A stretch of DNA of 10,000 nt from Trachelipus rathkii (GCA_015478945.1 JABUQX010038798.1:1-10000), one strand, 5' to 3'; positions 1 through 7,688 are shown, numbered from the stretch's first letter. Numbers and translations: made by a program. Notes: a model not told the origin generated them from the letters alone.

Positions 1-437
1 AATAAACTCAGGCCAACAGTATATCTGTCAACCATGAAGTCAATAAATAAGTACAACCCACGCGACAGCGAAGAGGACCCCAAAGATCAAGAGAAGACGA
101 TTCAAAACGATCAAGAGGTAACAGGAAATGAACCTAAGGACGGTTAGTAGTCTATAATGTGTTTTGACAAGCAATACATACGAGGCCCAAAAAAAGATGA
201 TGTCAGTATGCATGTTAGCCCAAAAAAAAACGAGAGGATAAAAGTTTTTGAAACCACGATACCAAGATGAGAAAGAGAATGAAGGCGGTAGAAAAAACCA
301 TGTTTCCGAAAAGCAGCAAGCAAAAGGTATCGACTCGGCCCAGTAGAAATTGTCAACAAATTAAAGGAACAGTCAGAAGTCAGGTAAAGAAAGAGTTTGA
401 AGTTTGATAGAAGTATCAGCAGGAAGAATAAAATCAT
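1..437 (-). pseudogene. Gypsy integrase, N-terminal part, frameshifted and cut by the window edge
   Basis: Integrase would insert the cDNA into the host genome. On the minus strand, 144-437 is open and contains ISTGPSRYLLLAAFRKH, then LHSLSHLGI, whose two His (279-281 and 267-269) match the HHCC zinc-binding domain, and a Cys in RMYCLSKH (171-173), which fits the Cys pair of that domain with one Cys displaced. After a frame change and a stop, 1-120 reads RFESSSLDLWGPL...CTYLLTSW, the start of the catalytic core. Its first acidic residue (Asp of LDLWGPL) is at 86-88. The other two catalytic residues lie beyond the left edge. The + strand open frame at 1-147 is a shadow of this sequence, and so, for annotation purposes, is anything else here. 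Confidence 0.75.
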
Positions 438-1004
438 CCCCCATTTGAGCAGCCGACATAGCAGAGTAGTCTAATGTAGGCAAAGGCGTAACTGCATTTA
501 CTTGGATACGAGATAAAGCATCAGCACTAGAGTTATCACCACCAGGAATGTGACGAAGATCAGTAGTAAATTGGGCAATAAAATCCAGATGACGAAATTC
601 ACGAGGAGAATAGTGTAAAGAAACAGAAGTAATAGCAGAAGTGAGTGGTTTATGATCCTGTGAGAACATAAAAACTGACGACCTTCAGAAAATATCTAAA
701 GTAATTTAATTGAAGAATAGGGCGGGTACAGCAAATTAGCTCACACCAAAAGTACTATTAGCGCAGTGACAGCAGGAGACAGTTTCTGAGAATAAAAAAC
801 GAGAGGAAGCCAAACACCATTTTGCAGTTGCTTCTAGTGAAGCTCCTACAGCATAATCACTGGCGTCTACAAATAGGCGAGTTTCAGCACCGTGTTCAGG
901 AAAAACAAGAAGTGTTGTTGACCAATAAAGTTTTACTCTGTTCAAAAGCCTCACACGCAGCATCAGTCCAATTAACCATTGTCGAGCTGCCCCGACGACC
1001 TTGA
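438..1004 (-). pseudogene. Gypsy RNase H, frameshifted
   Basis: This domain would degrade RNA in the RNA-DNA hybrid during reverse transcription. The tether starts with VNWTDAACEAFEQSK just after the RT (about 960-1004). The first catalytic Asp lies in LFVDASDYAVGASLEA (codon 865-867), preserved in a frame different from the tether. The middle (about 670-820) is damaged: only WCLASSRFLFS and scattered residues correspond to the usual substrate-binding part. The end is well preserved in a third frame: DHKPLTSAI, HYSPREFRHLDFIAQF and IPGGDNSSADALSRI, with the last Asp at 520-522. The open stretch 373-669 then runs on into the RNase H-integrase linker. At least two frame changes make it non-functional as read. 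Confidence 0.85.
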
Positions 1005-1880
1005 ACAAGCAAAGCAGTAACAACTGGAGCTAATATGGCAGCAGCCTTGGGGAGGAAACGACGATAAAAATTAAGGAGACCTAGGTAAGCACGAAGATCT
1101 TTCTGAGTGATAGGGAGAGGATAATCACGAATAGCAGAAACACGATCAGGTAGTGGAGAAAGACCAGAAGAAGAAATTTTATGGCCAAGAAATTGAAGAG
1201 AAGCAGCACCCGAAAATGCATTCTCGAAATTTAAACCGAAGACCACTTGAGATAACCGAGAGAAAACAGTACGAAGATGAGAAAAATGCTCCTCCGGAGA
1301 ACGAGAAGCAACAATATATCATCAATGTAAGCATATACAAAGGGTAAACCACGTAAAACATGATTCTATCAAAACCGTTGAAAGGTAGCCAACTGGCATT
1401 CCGAGACCAAAGCATAAAAGTTATTTATCATAAAAATGCTCAAAAGATTGCAATAAAGTTTTAGGACATTTCATCAGGATAACAGGAATGGAAGGACGAT
1501 GCAATTTAAGTCAAGAGAAGAAAAAAATGGGCATCCATTAGAGAATGAAGTTAAAATCATGAAGGTGCAGGAAGAAAAGATCACCAACAGTTTTAGAATT
1601 AGTAACCTGTAGTCCCCAACAAAACGAAAAGAATCTGGCCCTTTTTAACAATGTGAAGCGGAGAAGCGTTAGGAGAAGTAGAAGGGGAAAACAATACCCT
1701 TTTCCAGAAGCATGTCAAATTTTCAACACGCGCAACGTTAAACATTTCTGGAGAAAGTCTGCGAGCCTGGAAACAGGAGGACTAACCTTTGTCTCAATGT
1801 AATGCATAACATGGTGCGCAGGAGAAAGATTAGAGATAGGCTGGATTAAGTGTCAGAAAATTCAGAATGCAAAAGAGCGT
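1005..1880 (-). pseudogene. Gypsy reverse transcriptase, frameshifted
   Basis: This would copy element RNA into DNA. Minus-strand blocks in order: SNLSPAHHVMH (1802-1834), at the start of pol; ASPLHIVKKG (about 1635-1670), the conserved segment before the fingers; GDYRLL (about 1600-1616); FSSLDL, with the first catalytic Asp at 1510-1512; LWSRNAS, equivalent to the conserved GLRNA block (about 1390-1410); and GLPFVYAYIDDILL, with the YIDD catalytic box at 1318-1329. The thumb and connection region (1005-1246) is open in one frame and contains LQFLGHKISSSGLSPLP and LGLLNFYRRFLPKAA, typical Gypsy sequence close to CsRn1-like elements. All three catalytic aspartates are present, but at least four frame changes separate them. 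Small ORFs on the + strand across this region are shadows. Confidence 0.85.
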
Positions 1881-1934
1881 GAAAGAAGAATAAGAGAGGA
1901 ATCAGGAAGATTTTATACCATAAATAGAAGAATC

Positions 1935-2303
1935 AAAAAAGAACAGCATTACAAAGAAAGAGACTAGTTCATCAAAGTAGACGACTATTGGCCATATCAA
2001 TAAGAATATTGAAATGACTTAGAAAATCAGCACAATGATGTTTGTGTAACATCGCCAAAGAGAAAATGTCCAACCGAAAGAACGACGCACGGCCAATAGA
2101 TTAAATTAAGGAGTTGTCACCATAGTACACAATGCTAAAACCATTAGCAGCCCGTAAATGAGAAAAAACAGGCGGAAGAGAAGAACAAAAAACCATGAAC
2201 ATTCAAAATAGAAAAACTACTGCCCGAGTCAATAAGGAAAAAAACCGTTAGAATCACCAGTCAAATATAGCGTAAAAAGCGAACCGGAAGCAACAGCATT
2301 AAC
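1935..2303 (-). pseudogene. Gypsy aspartic protease, frameshifted
   Basis: The retropepsin-type protease would cut the gag-pol polyprotein. The active-site motif reads FFLIDSGSSFSIL on the minus strand, with Asp-Ser-Gly encoded at 2222-2230. The residues just before it (SLFTLYLTGDSNG) are in a different frame, the shift falling in a short T-run near 2240. Further down, SIGRASFFRLDIF and then ADFLSHFNILIDMANSR (1981-2031) match the conserved end of Gypsy proteases, where a G/A-A-D-F-L motif precedes the linker to RT. The middle, about 2100-2220, is poorly conserved and has stops. About 120 codons is right for the family. The catalytic Asp survives, but the frame is broken, so no active enzyme is expected. 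Confidence 0.7.
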
Positions 2304-3765
2304 TCATGAATAGAACAGAAGCAAAGAATCAACAGAAAATAGGAACAGAAGGAGAAAACCGTTGTAGTAGCAAGAACCGAAGGACGAATAAGAACGAGAG
2401 GCATATGGATGTGAATCAGAATTGCATTGGAGAAATGACCAAGGAGAGCGCAATGATGCTACCGGTCCCCCCCGGGTGGAGTTTCCCTGAAGAAGATTTG
2501 TAGATTTAAAATTACAGGGAGGAATGCAGTTACGTGCTCTAACACCAAAATGATAATGATAGTAGCATAAAGGAGAACCCTGAGGAGGTTGTGGCAAAGC
2601 AGAACGGGAAGGTGAAGCGAGAAGAAGCAGGTGAAGATTGCTGACACTGACGATGAGAGATAGAAGACATTTGTTGTTGCAAGGAAATAATTTGAACATT
2701 CATATTCAACAAGGTAAGAATATTAGTAAGAGGGTCTAAAAATGAATTCTGGAAAGATGGAGGAGTACAAAGGAGCAGATTAAGAGGAACATAGAGCAGC
2801 GGAAAGACGGAAGATATAGAAGGAAACGAGAAGAAGAGTTATAGCAAATGAGAAGAAAAGTATAGAAGAAGGAAGAAGCATAATCGACCGAGAGTAGAAC
2901 CCAATAAGGGTGGTTAAAAGATGGATAATTATAGGAGAAAAAAGATTGATTGCACGAATAATACATATCCGCGCCGTTCGGCTAAATCTTGAAGAAACAA
3001 GGCGTCACCATGAGAGAGCAATGAAGTACTAACAAAAGCAGGAAGACGGTCCAGGAAGAAAGAGTCGAAGAAGATATTGGCTTACTATTCAGCAAGGGGA
3101 CCAGAAAAGAGAGCATACGGGTGAGAAAGCAGTGAAAGGAAGACGACACCCCAACACCTCAGTTTTTAACAATCGTGAAACGCGGTAGCCATCCCAGAAG
3201 AGAAAGATGGCGACGTAATAGATCACAAAGAAAGTGAATAAGAGTAGAGAGAGCTGACTGAAGGTTAAAATAAGGATTGATTTCTGCACTTCATAGGGAA
3301 TGGAGAGCAGGAAAGCATTAGCTTTCTCGAATTCTGTAGGAATCGGAGCAAGGAAAATATCAAATTGTTGAATTGTAAAACTCAACATCATCTTTCCTAA
3401 ATTGCGGTGGGGTCAGGCGAGGAACACGCGATATAGGCCAGGTAGTCACCGGCAAAGTTGCAGAAAGAGGAGTAGGGCGGTGGAGTAAACCCTTGATTTA
3501 GTTGTGTGTGTATGTGTGACAGCAACAATTGTTGATTTAGCGATTGTTGTAACAGATAGTTGTTGTGGATCATACAAGCGAGAAGGAAAACAGTATGAAG
3601 TGGTGGAAAGAAAGAAGAAAAATTATTCTAGGAAGAAGAAGAATAGAATATTAAATATAACATATTAGAGTAGGAGGGAGAAATAAAATAGAGTAGTAAC
3701 AATTAGGTAGGAGTACGGTAGTAGTACTAGTATAGTAGAGCAGAGTAAGTGTAAGTAGTAGCCAT
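2304..3765 (-). pseudogene. gag: Gypsy gag (capsid and CHCC nucleocapsid), frameshifted
   Basis: Gag would form the particle that packages the element RNA. The first candidate start is the ATG at 3763-3765 (MATTYTYSAL), but stops follow quickly, so the N-terminal part is uncertain. Recognisable capsid blocks on the minus strand are TPPQFRKDDVEFY (about 3374-3412), which matches the conserved start of Gypsy gag cores; IPTEFEKANAFLL with YEVQKSI soon after, in another frame (about 3275-3345); and FFLDRLPAFV...LQDLAERRGYV (about 2965-3065) in a third frame. The nucleocapsid motif CYYHYHFGVRARNCIPPC is at 2514-2567, with Cys, His, Cys, Cys spaced C-x2-H-x9-C-x3-C. This CHCC arrangement replaces the usual CCHC and is a hallmark of the CsRn1 clade. 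At least three frame changes and several stops are visible. About 490 codons from ATG to protease is a typical length. It cannot be translated as one protein in the sequence shown. Confidence 0.75.
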
Positions 3766-3890
3766 GATAACATAAATCAAATATAATTATGTTTACAGCA
3801 AAAAATAACAATGGTTCCTTAAAAAAAAAATATAAAGAAAAACTAAATAAAATGATAATGTAAACAGAAATACAAAAAATATTATGATAA

Positions 3891-3910
3891 TTCGAATGCT
3901 CTGATCACCA
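3891..3910 (-). promoter_or_regulatory. candidate primer-binding site, tRNA-Trp-like
   Basis: The minus strand reads TGGTGATCAGAGCATTCGAA. It begins with TGG, the complement of a tRNA CCA tail, and ends with ATTCGAA, the complement of a tRNA T-loop. A tRNA-Trp primer site would begin TGGTGA and end ATTCGAA around about 10 internal bases; here the internal part is 7 bases and differs. CsRn1-clade elements are known to use tRNA-Trp, so the match fits the clade. It sits about 125 bp upstream of the first plausible gag ATG (3763-3765), as expected for a short leader. The middle of the site is not a good match, so it is either mutated or pairs with another tRNA. Confidence 0.45.
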
Positions 3911-4224
3911 GTTATAATACTCGTCTTTTCTTACATATAAACTACACAAGATTATTATTTTTTATAAAAATAGAAAAACGAGACAAGGCAGCTATTAACA
4001 ATAACTAGACAAATAGCTTTTCATACAAAAGCTTCAATAAGTTATTTGTATTTTTTGCATAATATAATGAGGAAGGTTTATAATATTTCGCAGACTTCCT
4101 GCTGTTGATTTCTTGACTCCACTAAGAAAGGATGTTGAATCACATAGACTGAATTTGATTTTTATTCACAAAGCACTAGAAATGAATCAAAAGTAGAACC
4201 TGTGGAAATAACCACACATTAACA
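3911..4224 (-). repeat. probable 5' LTR of the Gypsy element
   Basis: This stretch lies immediately upstream, in the minus-strand sense, of the primer-binding-site-like sequence, where a 5' LTR must sit. On the minus strand it would begin TGTTAATG at 4224 and end TATTATAAC at 3911. This resembles the usual TGTTA...TAACA ends, though the final CA is not intact. It is AT-rich, with TATA-like and AATAAA-like words (for example AATAAA near 4158-4163 on the minus strand). About 310 bp would be a normal Gypsy LTR length. The right boundary is a guess, because the second LTR and the target-site duplication are not in view. The alternative is that the LTR starts further right, inside the AAT-rich DNA. 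Confidence 0.35.
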
Positions 4225-4645
4225 TGTAATCATTAATAAAAAACGATAAATAATAATAAAAATAATTCAATAATAATAATAAATAATAATTACTAAATTT
4301 GTAAAAATAAAAATAATAATAAAAACGATAACATAATAATAAAAAATAAGGAATAACTTAATAATAATAAGAATAAAAGAGTTACTTCATTTTGTAAAAT
4401 AAAAACATAATAAAAATATAACAAATAATTAATAATAAATATAATGTGGACAGTATGGATAGAGAATATAATTCCGTTCTAGGTACAACTAAAAACTTTA
4501 TTTAACTCCGTTGAGAAATAATTTCTCTTTCAATTTTTAATAAAGAATACGAAACTTAAATTCTATAAACTGAAAAACAAAAAACCTTATTACTTTAAAA
4601 AATAAATATTATCAAGTTTAAAAAGAAAAAAAAGAAATAGGTCAC
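4225..4645. repeat. AT-rich DNA with degenerate AAT/TAA microsatellite
   Basis: About 4243-4445 is dominated by imperfect AAT/TAA and AAAAT units, with short runs such as AATAATAATAAT, interrupted by a few ordinary bases. The remainder (4446-4645) is A-rich and without recognisable coding content. I see no gene on either strand. Confidence 0.8.
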
Positions 4646-4698
4646 TATAATATATATTTATATATATATATATAGTATATATATTATATATTTAATAA

Positions 4699-4743
<45 letters not shown>

Positions 4744-4768
4744 TATATATAATATAGATATATATATG
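4646..4768. repeat. (TA)n microsatellite cluster
   Basis: The stretch consists almost wholly of T and A alternation with a few breaks. The longest pure block is (TA)18 at 4707-4742. It can fold on itself and is prone to slippage, so its length in the assembly may not be exact. The unique stretch 4769-4884 to its right has no gene; the small open frame on the minus strand there is mostly translated TA repeat. Confidence 0.95.
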
Positions 4769-4884
4769 CTAAAATTGTAATTTCTCCAACCGATGACAGA
4801 AATTTTATTTAAAATATGTCCGATGGTGCAATTTGAGCGGAGATAACTTGTCTTATAAGTAATCAATAAAAGAGCATTTAGATA

Positions 4885-4898
4885 GTATATATTATATA

Positions 4899-4929
<31 letters not shown>

Positions 4930-4997
4930 ATATATATTATAATATTTATATATTATAAATATATATATATATAAAATATTATATTTAATATATATAA
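4885..4997. repeat. (TA)n microsatellite cluster
   Basis: Alternating TA with occasional TT or AA breaks, similar to the cluster 120 bp to the left, from which it is separated by ordinary sequence. The following 4998-5098 is unique DNA with no feature I can name. Confidence 0.93.
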
Positions 4998-5098
4998 ATA
5001 AAACAAATTAAGATTGTGACAAGTAAGAAAATTTTGCGAATGACGTTGACTAAAGACTCCAGTAGATATATGTTGACCTAAGATGTGGGTAGATTTCA

Positions 5099-5110
5099 CC
5101 TCTCTCTCCT

Positions 5111-5141
<31 letters not shown>

Positions 5142-5212
5142 GCCTCTCTCTTCTCTCCGCTCTCTCTCTCCTTCTCTCTCTCTGCTCTCTCCTGCTCTCA
5201 CCTCTCGAATCG

Positions 5213-5248
<36 letters not shown>

Positions 5249-5407
5249 TTTCTCTCTCCGGCTTGACCTTGAGGTCTCTATCTGGCCCTCGTCTGGTCTC
5301 TGAAACCTTCTAAGCTCTCGTTCTCCTTTCTCTCCTCTCCTCTCTCCTCTCTCTCTCTCTTCTCTTCTCTTCTCTCTCCTCTCCCTCTCTCTCTCTCTCG
5401 TCGTCTC

Positions 5408-5494
<87 letters not shown>

Positions 5495-5618
5495 GTCTCC
5501 TCCTTCTCTCCTCCTCTCTCCTCTCTCATCTCCTCTCTCTCTCTCTCTCTCGCTCTCTCTCTCTCTCCTCTCTCTCCTCTCTTCCTCCCTCACTCTCTCT
5601 CTCTCTCTCCTCCTCTCG

Positions 5619-5662
<44 letters not shown>

Positions 5663-5698
5663 CTCCTCTCTCTCTACTATCTTCTCTCTCTCTCGCTC

Positions 5699-5743
<45 letters not shown>

Positions 5744-5926
5744 TCTCTCCCTCTCCTCCTCCCCTACTCCCTCTCCACCTCTCCCCCCTCCTCCCTCACT
5801 CCCACTTTCTCAGAACCCCTTTCTGTTCTCGTTCTCTTTCTCTTTCTCTTTCTCTTTCTCTTTTCTCTTTCCTCGTTCCTTCTCTTCCTTTCTCTTTCTC
5901 CTGTTCTCTTCCTCTCTGTTTCTTTC
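5099..5926. repeat. about 830-bp pyrimidine-rich tract with (CT)n and hexamer repeats
   Basis: The + strand is nearly all C and T. Pure cores are (CT)13 at 5115-5140, (CT)15 at 5217-5246, (CT)35 at 5421-5490 and a TC run of about 40 bases at 5702-5741. A different unit, TTTCTC, repeats at about 5832-5870. Scattered G and A break the tract. The largest interruption is a roughly 65-bp mixed sequence at 5247-5312. Long polypyrimidine-polypurine mirror repeats of this kind can form triple-stranded H-DNA, which is a known property of such sequence and not something visible here. Open frames on both strands encode only Ser-Leu or Glu-Arg repeats and are not genes. Confidence 0.97.
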
Positions 5927-6132
5927 GACTTAAATTATGTATGAAAATTTACAAAAAGAGTAAGAAGATATGTATGAAAATATATATATATATATAGAAT
6001 TATAATATATATATACTTAAGAAAGCCGTGATATATAAAACTAATTCTTATTCAAGTATAAAGAAACGATTGAAGAAAATCTATTTTATTACTATTAAAT
6101 TGTCAGTATAAACTAAACTCTTAATAAAAAAA
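5927..6132. repeat. AT-rich spacer with short TA runs and a 13-bp direct repeat
   Basis: TATGTATGAAAAT occurs at 5936-5948 and again at 5969-5981, just before two short TA runs (about 5980-5995 and 6003-6015). The rest, to 6132, is AT-rich. It may include the distal 3' end of the Penelope-like element read on the minus strand, but I cannot mark that end. Confidence 0.55.
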
Positions 6133-6178
6133 CTTATTTCAACAAGCTTCACCTCAAAACATTGCGAGCCTCTTCAGG
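6133..6178 (-). other. 3' tail motif of the Penelope-like element
   Basis: Minus strand CCTGAAGAGGCTCGC (6164-6178), then GAAGCTTGTTGAAATAAG (6133-6150). From memory, a CTGAAGA-GGCT-like block followed by a GTTGAA-type block is common shortly downstream of the endonuclease in Penelope-like elements. Its place, about 160 bp after the last endonuclease residues, fits. This is inference, not a measured match. Confidence 0.35.
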
Positions 6179-6339
6179 TTATAGTAAATAACTAGAGAGA
6201 ACCTTTGGAGTAAAATTTTATTTTTTTATTTTAGTTGAATTTTATTTTTATCCATTTTGCGATATAAATATTTTAGTTTTAAATATTCATTAAGGATCAT
6301 ATCTACTTCACTTCACCAGATACTCTATCTGAAATATCA

Positions 6340-6622
6340 ATATTTTAGATTACAAAACCAAACTCCATAATTTTCCCCGATGATTTGCGTGTGACTGATC
6401 ATTAGTGACCAGCTTAATGCCATTATATTGAGCTATGATTGAAGCGTACTCTATGAGAAGTATGGCCTAATTGTATACCTATATTACTACTAACTGATCA
6501 ATATTAAGATCTTTGTATGCTGGTATTTCCTCTGCAAATCTATGGGATTCCCCTATAGTATAGTACCGATTTAAGTTAGACACAGAATGTAATATATAAC
6601 AACTCATGGAAACCTTCTTATA
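6340..6622 (-). pseudogene. GIY-YIG endonuclease domain of the Penelope-like element, decayed
   Basis: This domain would nick target DNA for priming. The minus strand is open from 6622 to 6482 and reads SCYILHSVSNLNRYYTIGES, then HRFAEEIPAYKDLNIDQ. CYI aligns with the GIY (often GVY) part and YYTIGES (6545-6565) with YIG plus the E/T-S/G that follows, with one extra residue between YY and IG. The paired Cys usually found between the two boxes (IPC..C) are replaced by Ser and Leu. The next frame gives LGHTSHRVRFNHSSI (about 6424-6468), fitting the NA..H....H segment. A third frame gives KIMEFGFVI with a Glu at 6363-6365, where the family has its catalytic Glu. At least two frame changes are present. 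Confidence 0.5.
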
Positions 6623-6690
6623 TTAGGGCTTTAAAATCTTTTTCAGAATTAAAATGTTAAAATTGGAGGAACTTTTATAACTCCCCACAG

Positions 6691-6989
6691 TCAAAATTTT
6701 TGACCAAATGTATCGGTATATGCAGAGTGGGCAAAAAAGGAAATGCTTTTATCTTTAGTAGGAGTGACGTTATAATATTTATTTTGTTGTTTTTTGAGAG
6801 CTTTCATAATAAAACAGTCCAGGTAATATAAAGATTTAAAAGTGTTATCAAGAAACTTAGTTTCATCAGAACAAAAATAATGCACCACCATATCGAAATA
6901 AGCACGAGGAAAGAGAACGACAGGATTGCAGATTTAGTGTTTGGGGGGTGACTTCTGCCTCTAATTACATCCATTGGTTGTCTAATCAC
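6691..6989 (-). pseudogene. Penelope-like RT, C-terminal (thumb) segment, frameshifted
   Basis: One frame carries RQPMDVI...SHPPNTKSAIL (about 6921-6985), equivalent to the conserved RKPT...HP...K...I block of Penelope-like RTs. After a frame change near 6910 the next frame carries RAYFDMVVHYFCSDETKF (6850-6906) and LYYLDCFIMKALKK (6788-6829). These match the family pattern of an RA...CS motif followed by a GYP-x2-FI-x3-AL helix. It continues through NVTPTKDKSISFF and ends at a stop at 6691. The catalytic RT boxes would lie upstream and are missing. The same region read in other frames gives nothing sensible. Confidence 0.6.
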
Positions 6990-7235
6990 ATCATTTTATT
7001 GAACTAAAAATATTTAATACCGTGATACTTTTTATTTGGTTTCTTTGGAGTCTGAGCTGCTTCTTTATGATTATTTATAAGTTTTGACAAACTTGACTGA
7101 CTGACTGATGAACTCAAGGACTCACTGCTCTTGTCGGACAATAATTTAACAATATGTGCTCTTTTTGGACAATATCTTTTAACATAGAATATTTGTATGA
7201 AAATTATAGGGTTGCTTTCTACCAGTAACATTAGT
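6990..7235. other. unique AT-rich segment without a recognised gene
   Basis: A minus-strand open frame of 75 codons (7004-7231) reads as Ser- and Lys-rich protein with no motif I recognise. It includes translation of a short (ACTG)n microsatellite at about 7094-7107 (GACTGACTGACTGA), so it is probably not coding. Nothing else was seen. Confidence 0.5.
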
Positions 7236-7398
7236 AATATATAAGTATATACCCTATATCACTAGTATATATATAGATATATATAATATACGATATATAT
7301 ATATATATATGATATAAGTATCATATATATATTACCGATATATATAGTCTGTATATATTTATATATATATATATATATATATACTATATATATATAAT
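7236..7398. repeat. (TA)n microsatellite cluster, interrupted
   Basis: TA runs broken by short words such as GATA, ACCGATA and GTCTGTA. The longest pure run is about 20 bases, near 7361-7382. Length is likely unstable. Confidence 0.93.
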
Positions 7399-7688
7399 GA
7401 CAGTCAAACCATCTAGTTAGCTACTTACCTCATCAGCGAGAACTACTAGGCTTATAGCATTTAGTCTATGACATCGATGATCCAATAGGTAAGTCTCATA
7501 AAGCCCTCCTAGTTCAGCGTCATGATAAATTTAAAGTATACAACAGATTACTGTCGTTTTATTAACAAACATTTTATGACCTGAACTAGCTAAACCTATA
7601 CTTGATTATCAAACAGAAAACTACATTAGGCTGTTGATACCTGAAGTAAAAAAACATCACTTTCTGCTGCAAAATTACAGTTGAAGAC
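7399..7688. other. unique island between two (TA)n clusters, with an imperfect inverted repeat
   Basis: ACTTACCT at 7423-7430 is matched in inverted orientation by AGGTAAGT at 7487-7494. A second, imperfect pair surrounds it: the sequence at about 7431-7455 resembles the reverse complement of about 7497-7525 (GAACTA...GGCTT in both). The two pairs overlap, so both stems cannot form fully at once. No ORF of note and no RNA family that I recognise. The rest, 7531-7688, is featureless to me. Confidence 0.4.

Larger units (their letters stand above)
1..4224 (-). mobile_element. Ty3/Gypsy LTR retrotransposon, CsRn1-like, degenerate, 3' part outside the window
   Basis: Read on the minus strand from about 4224 down to the left edge, the pieces occur in the order expected for a Ty3/Gypsy element: LTR, primer-binding site, gag with zinc motif, aspartic protease, reverse transcriptase, RNase H, integrase. 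This order (RT before integrase) separates Gypsy from Copia. Blocks recognisable by eye include ADFLSHFNILIDM after the protease, YIDD in the RT, LGLLNFYRRFLP in the thumb/connection region, LFVDASDYAVGASL and NSSADALSRI in RNase H, and LDLWGPL in the integrase core. The gag zinc motif is Cys-His-Cys-Cys, which is characteristic of the CsRn1 clade. Frame changes and stops interrupt nearly every domain, so this is a pseudogenised copy as read. The rest of integrase and the 3' LTR would lie to the left of the window, so age cannot be estimated from LTR divergence here. Confidence 0.9.
6133..6989 (-). mobile_element. Penelope-like retroelement remnant, 5'-truncated
   Basis: On the minus strand this stretch contains, in order, the C-terminal part of a Penelope-like reverse transcriptase (6691-6989), a decayed GIY-YIG endonuclease (about 6340-6622) and a conserved-looking tail (6133-6178). 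RT followed by GIY-YIG is the defining architecture of endonuclease-bearing Penelope-like elements. Nothing to the right of 6989 looks like the catalytic part of the RT, so the copy seems 5'-truncated, as is common for these elements. Frame changes and stops make it non-coding as read. The assignment rests on motif order and spacing, not on a database match. Confidence 0.6.

Noticed and set aside
1153..1347. Hydrophilic + strand open frame over the RT
   Set aside because: It is the reverse complement of the YIDD and thumb region on the minus strand.
2306..2503. Hydrophilic 65-codon + strand open frame
   Set aside because: It is antisense to the end of gag and the start of protease, which have family motifs on the minus strand.
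3548..3771. A TG...CA-bounded stretch (minus strand TGTTATCA...TGTTACA) first considered as the LTR
   Set aside because: No primer site follows it, and a better tRNA-like primer site lies upstream at 3891-3910. The stretch is better read as the leader end and the damaged N-terminal part of gag.
5001..5098. Minus-strand stretch reading THILGQHISTGVFSQRHSQ, which looks protein-like
   Set aside because: It is very short, joined to CT-repeat translation on one side and TA repeat on the other, and shows no family pattern I recognise.
5083..5593. Long open frames on both strands encoding Ser-Leu or Glu-Arg repeats
   Set aside because: They are translations of the (CT)n tract and carry no protein signal beyond the repeat.
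7004..7231. 75-codon minus-strand open frame, Ser/Lys-rich
   Set aside because: No recognisable motif, partly made of an ACTG microsatellite, in AT-rich DNA, and in the place where the missing Penelope RT would be but with no RT boxes.
7405..7530. Possible hammerhead ribozyme, since the minus strand has CTGATGAG at about 7428-7435 and such ribozymes are known in Penelope-like elements
   Set aside because: The CTGATGA box is not followed by a short stem and GAAA, and no cleavage-site helix fits. The + strand CTGATGA near 7103-7109 also lacks GAAA.
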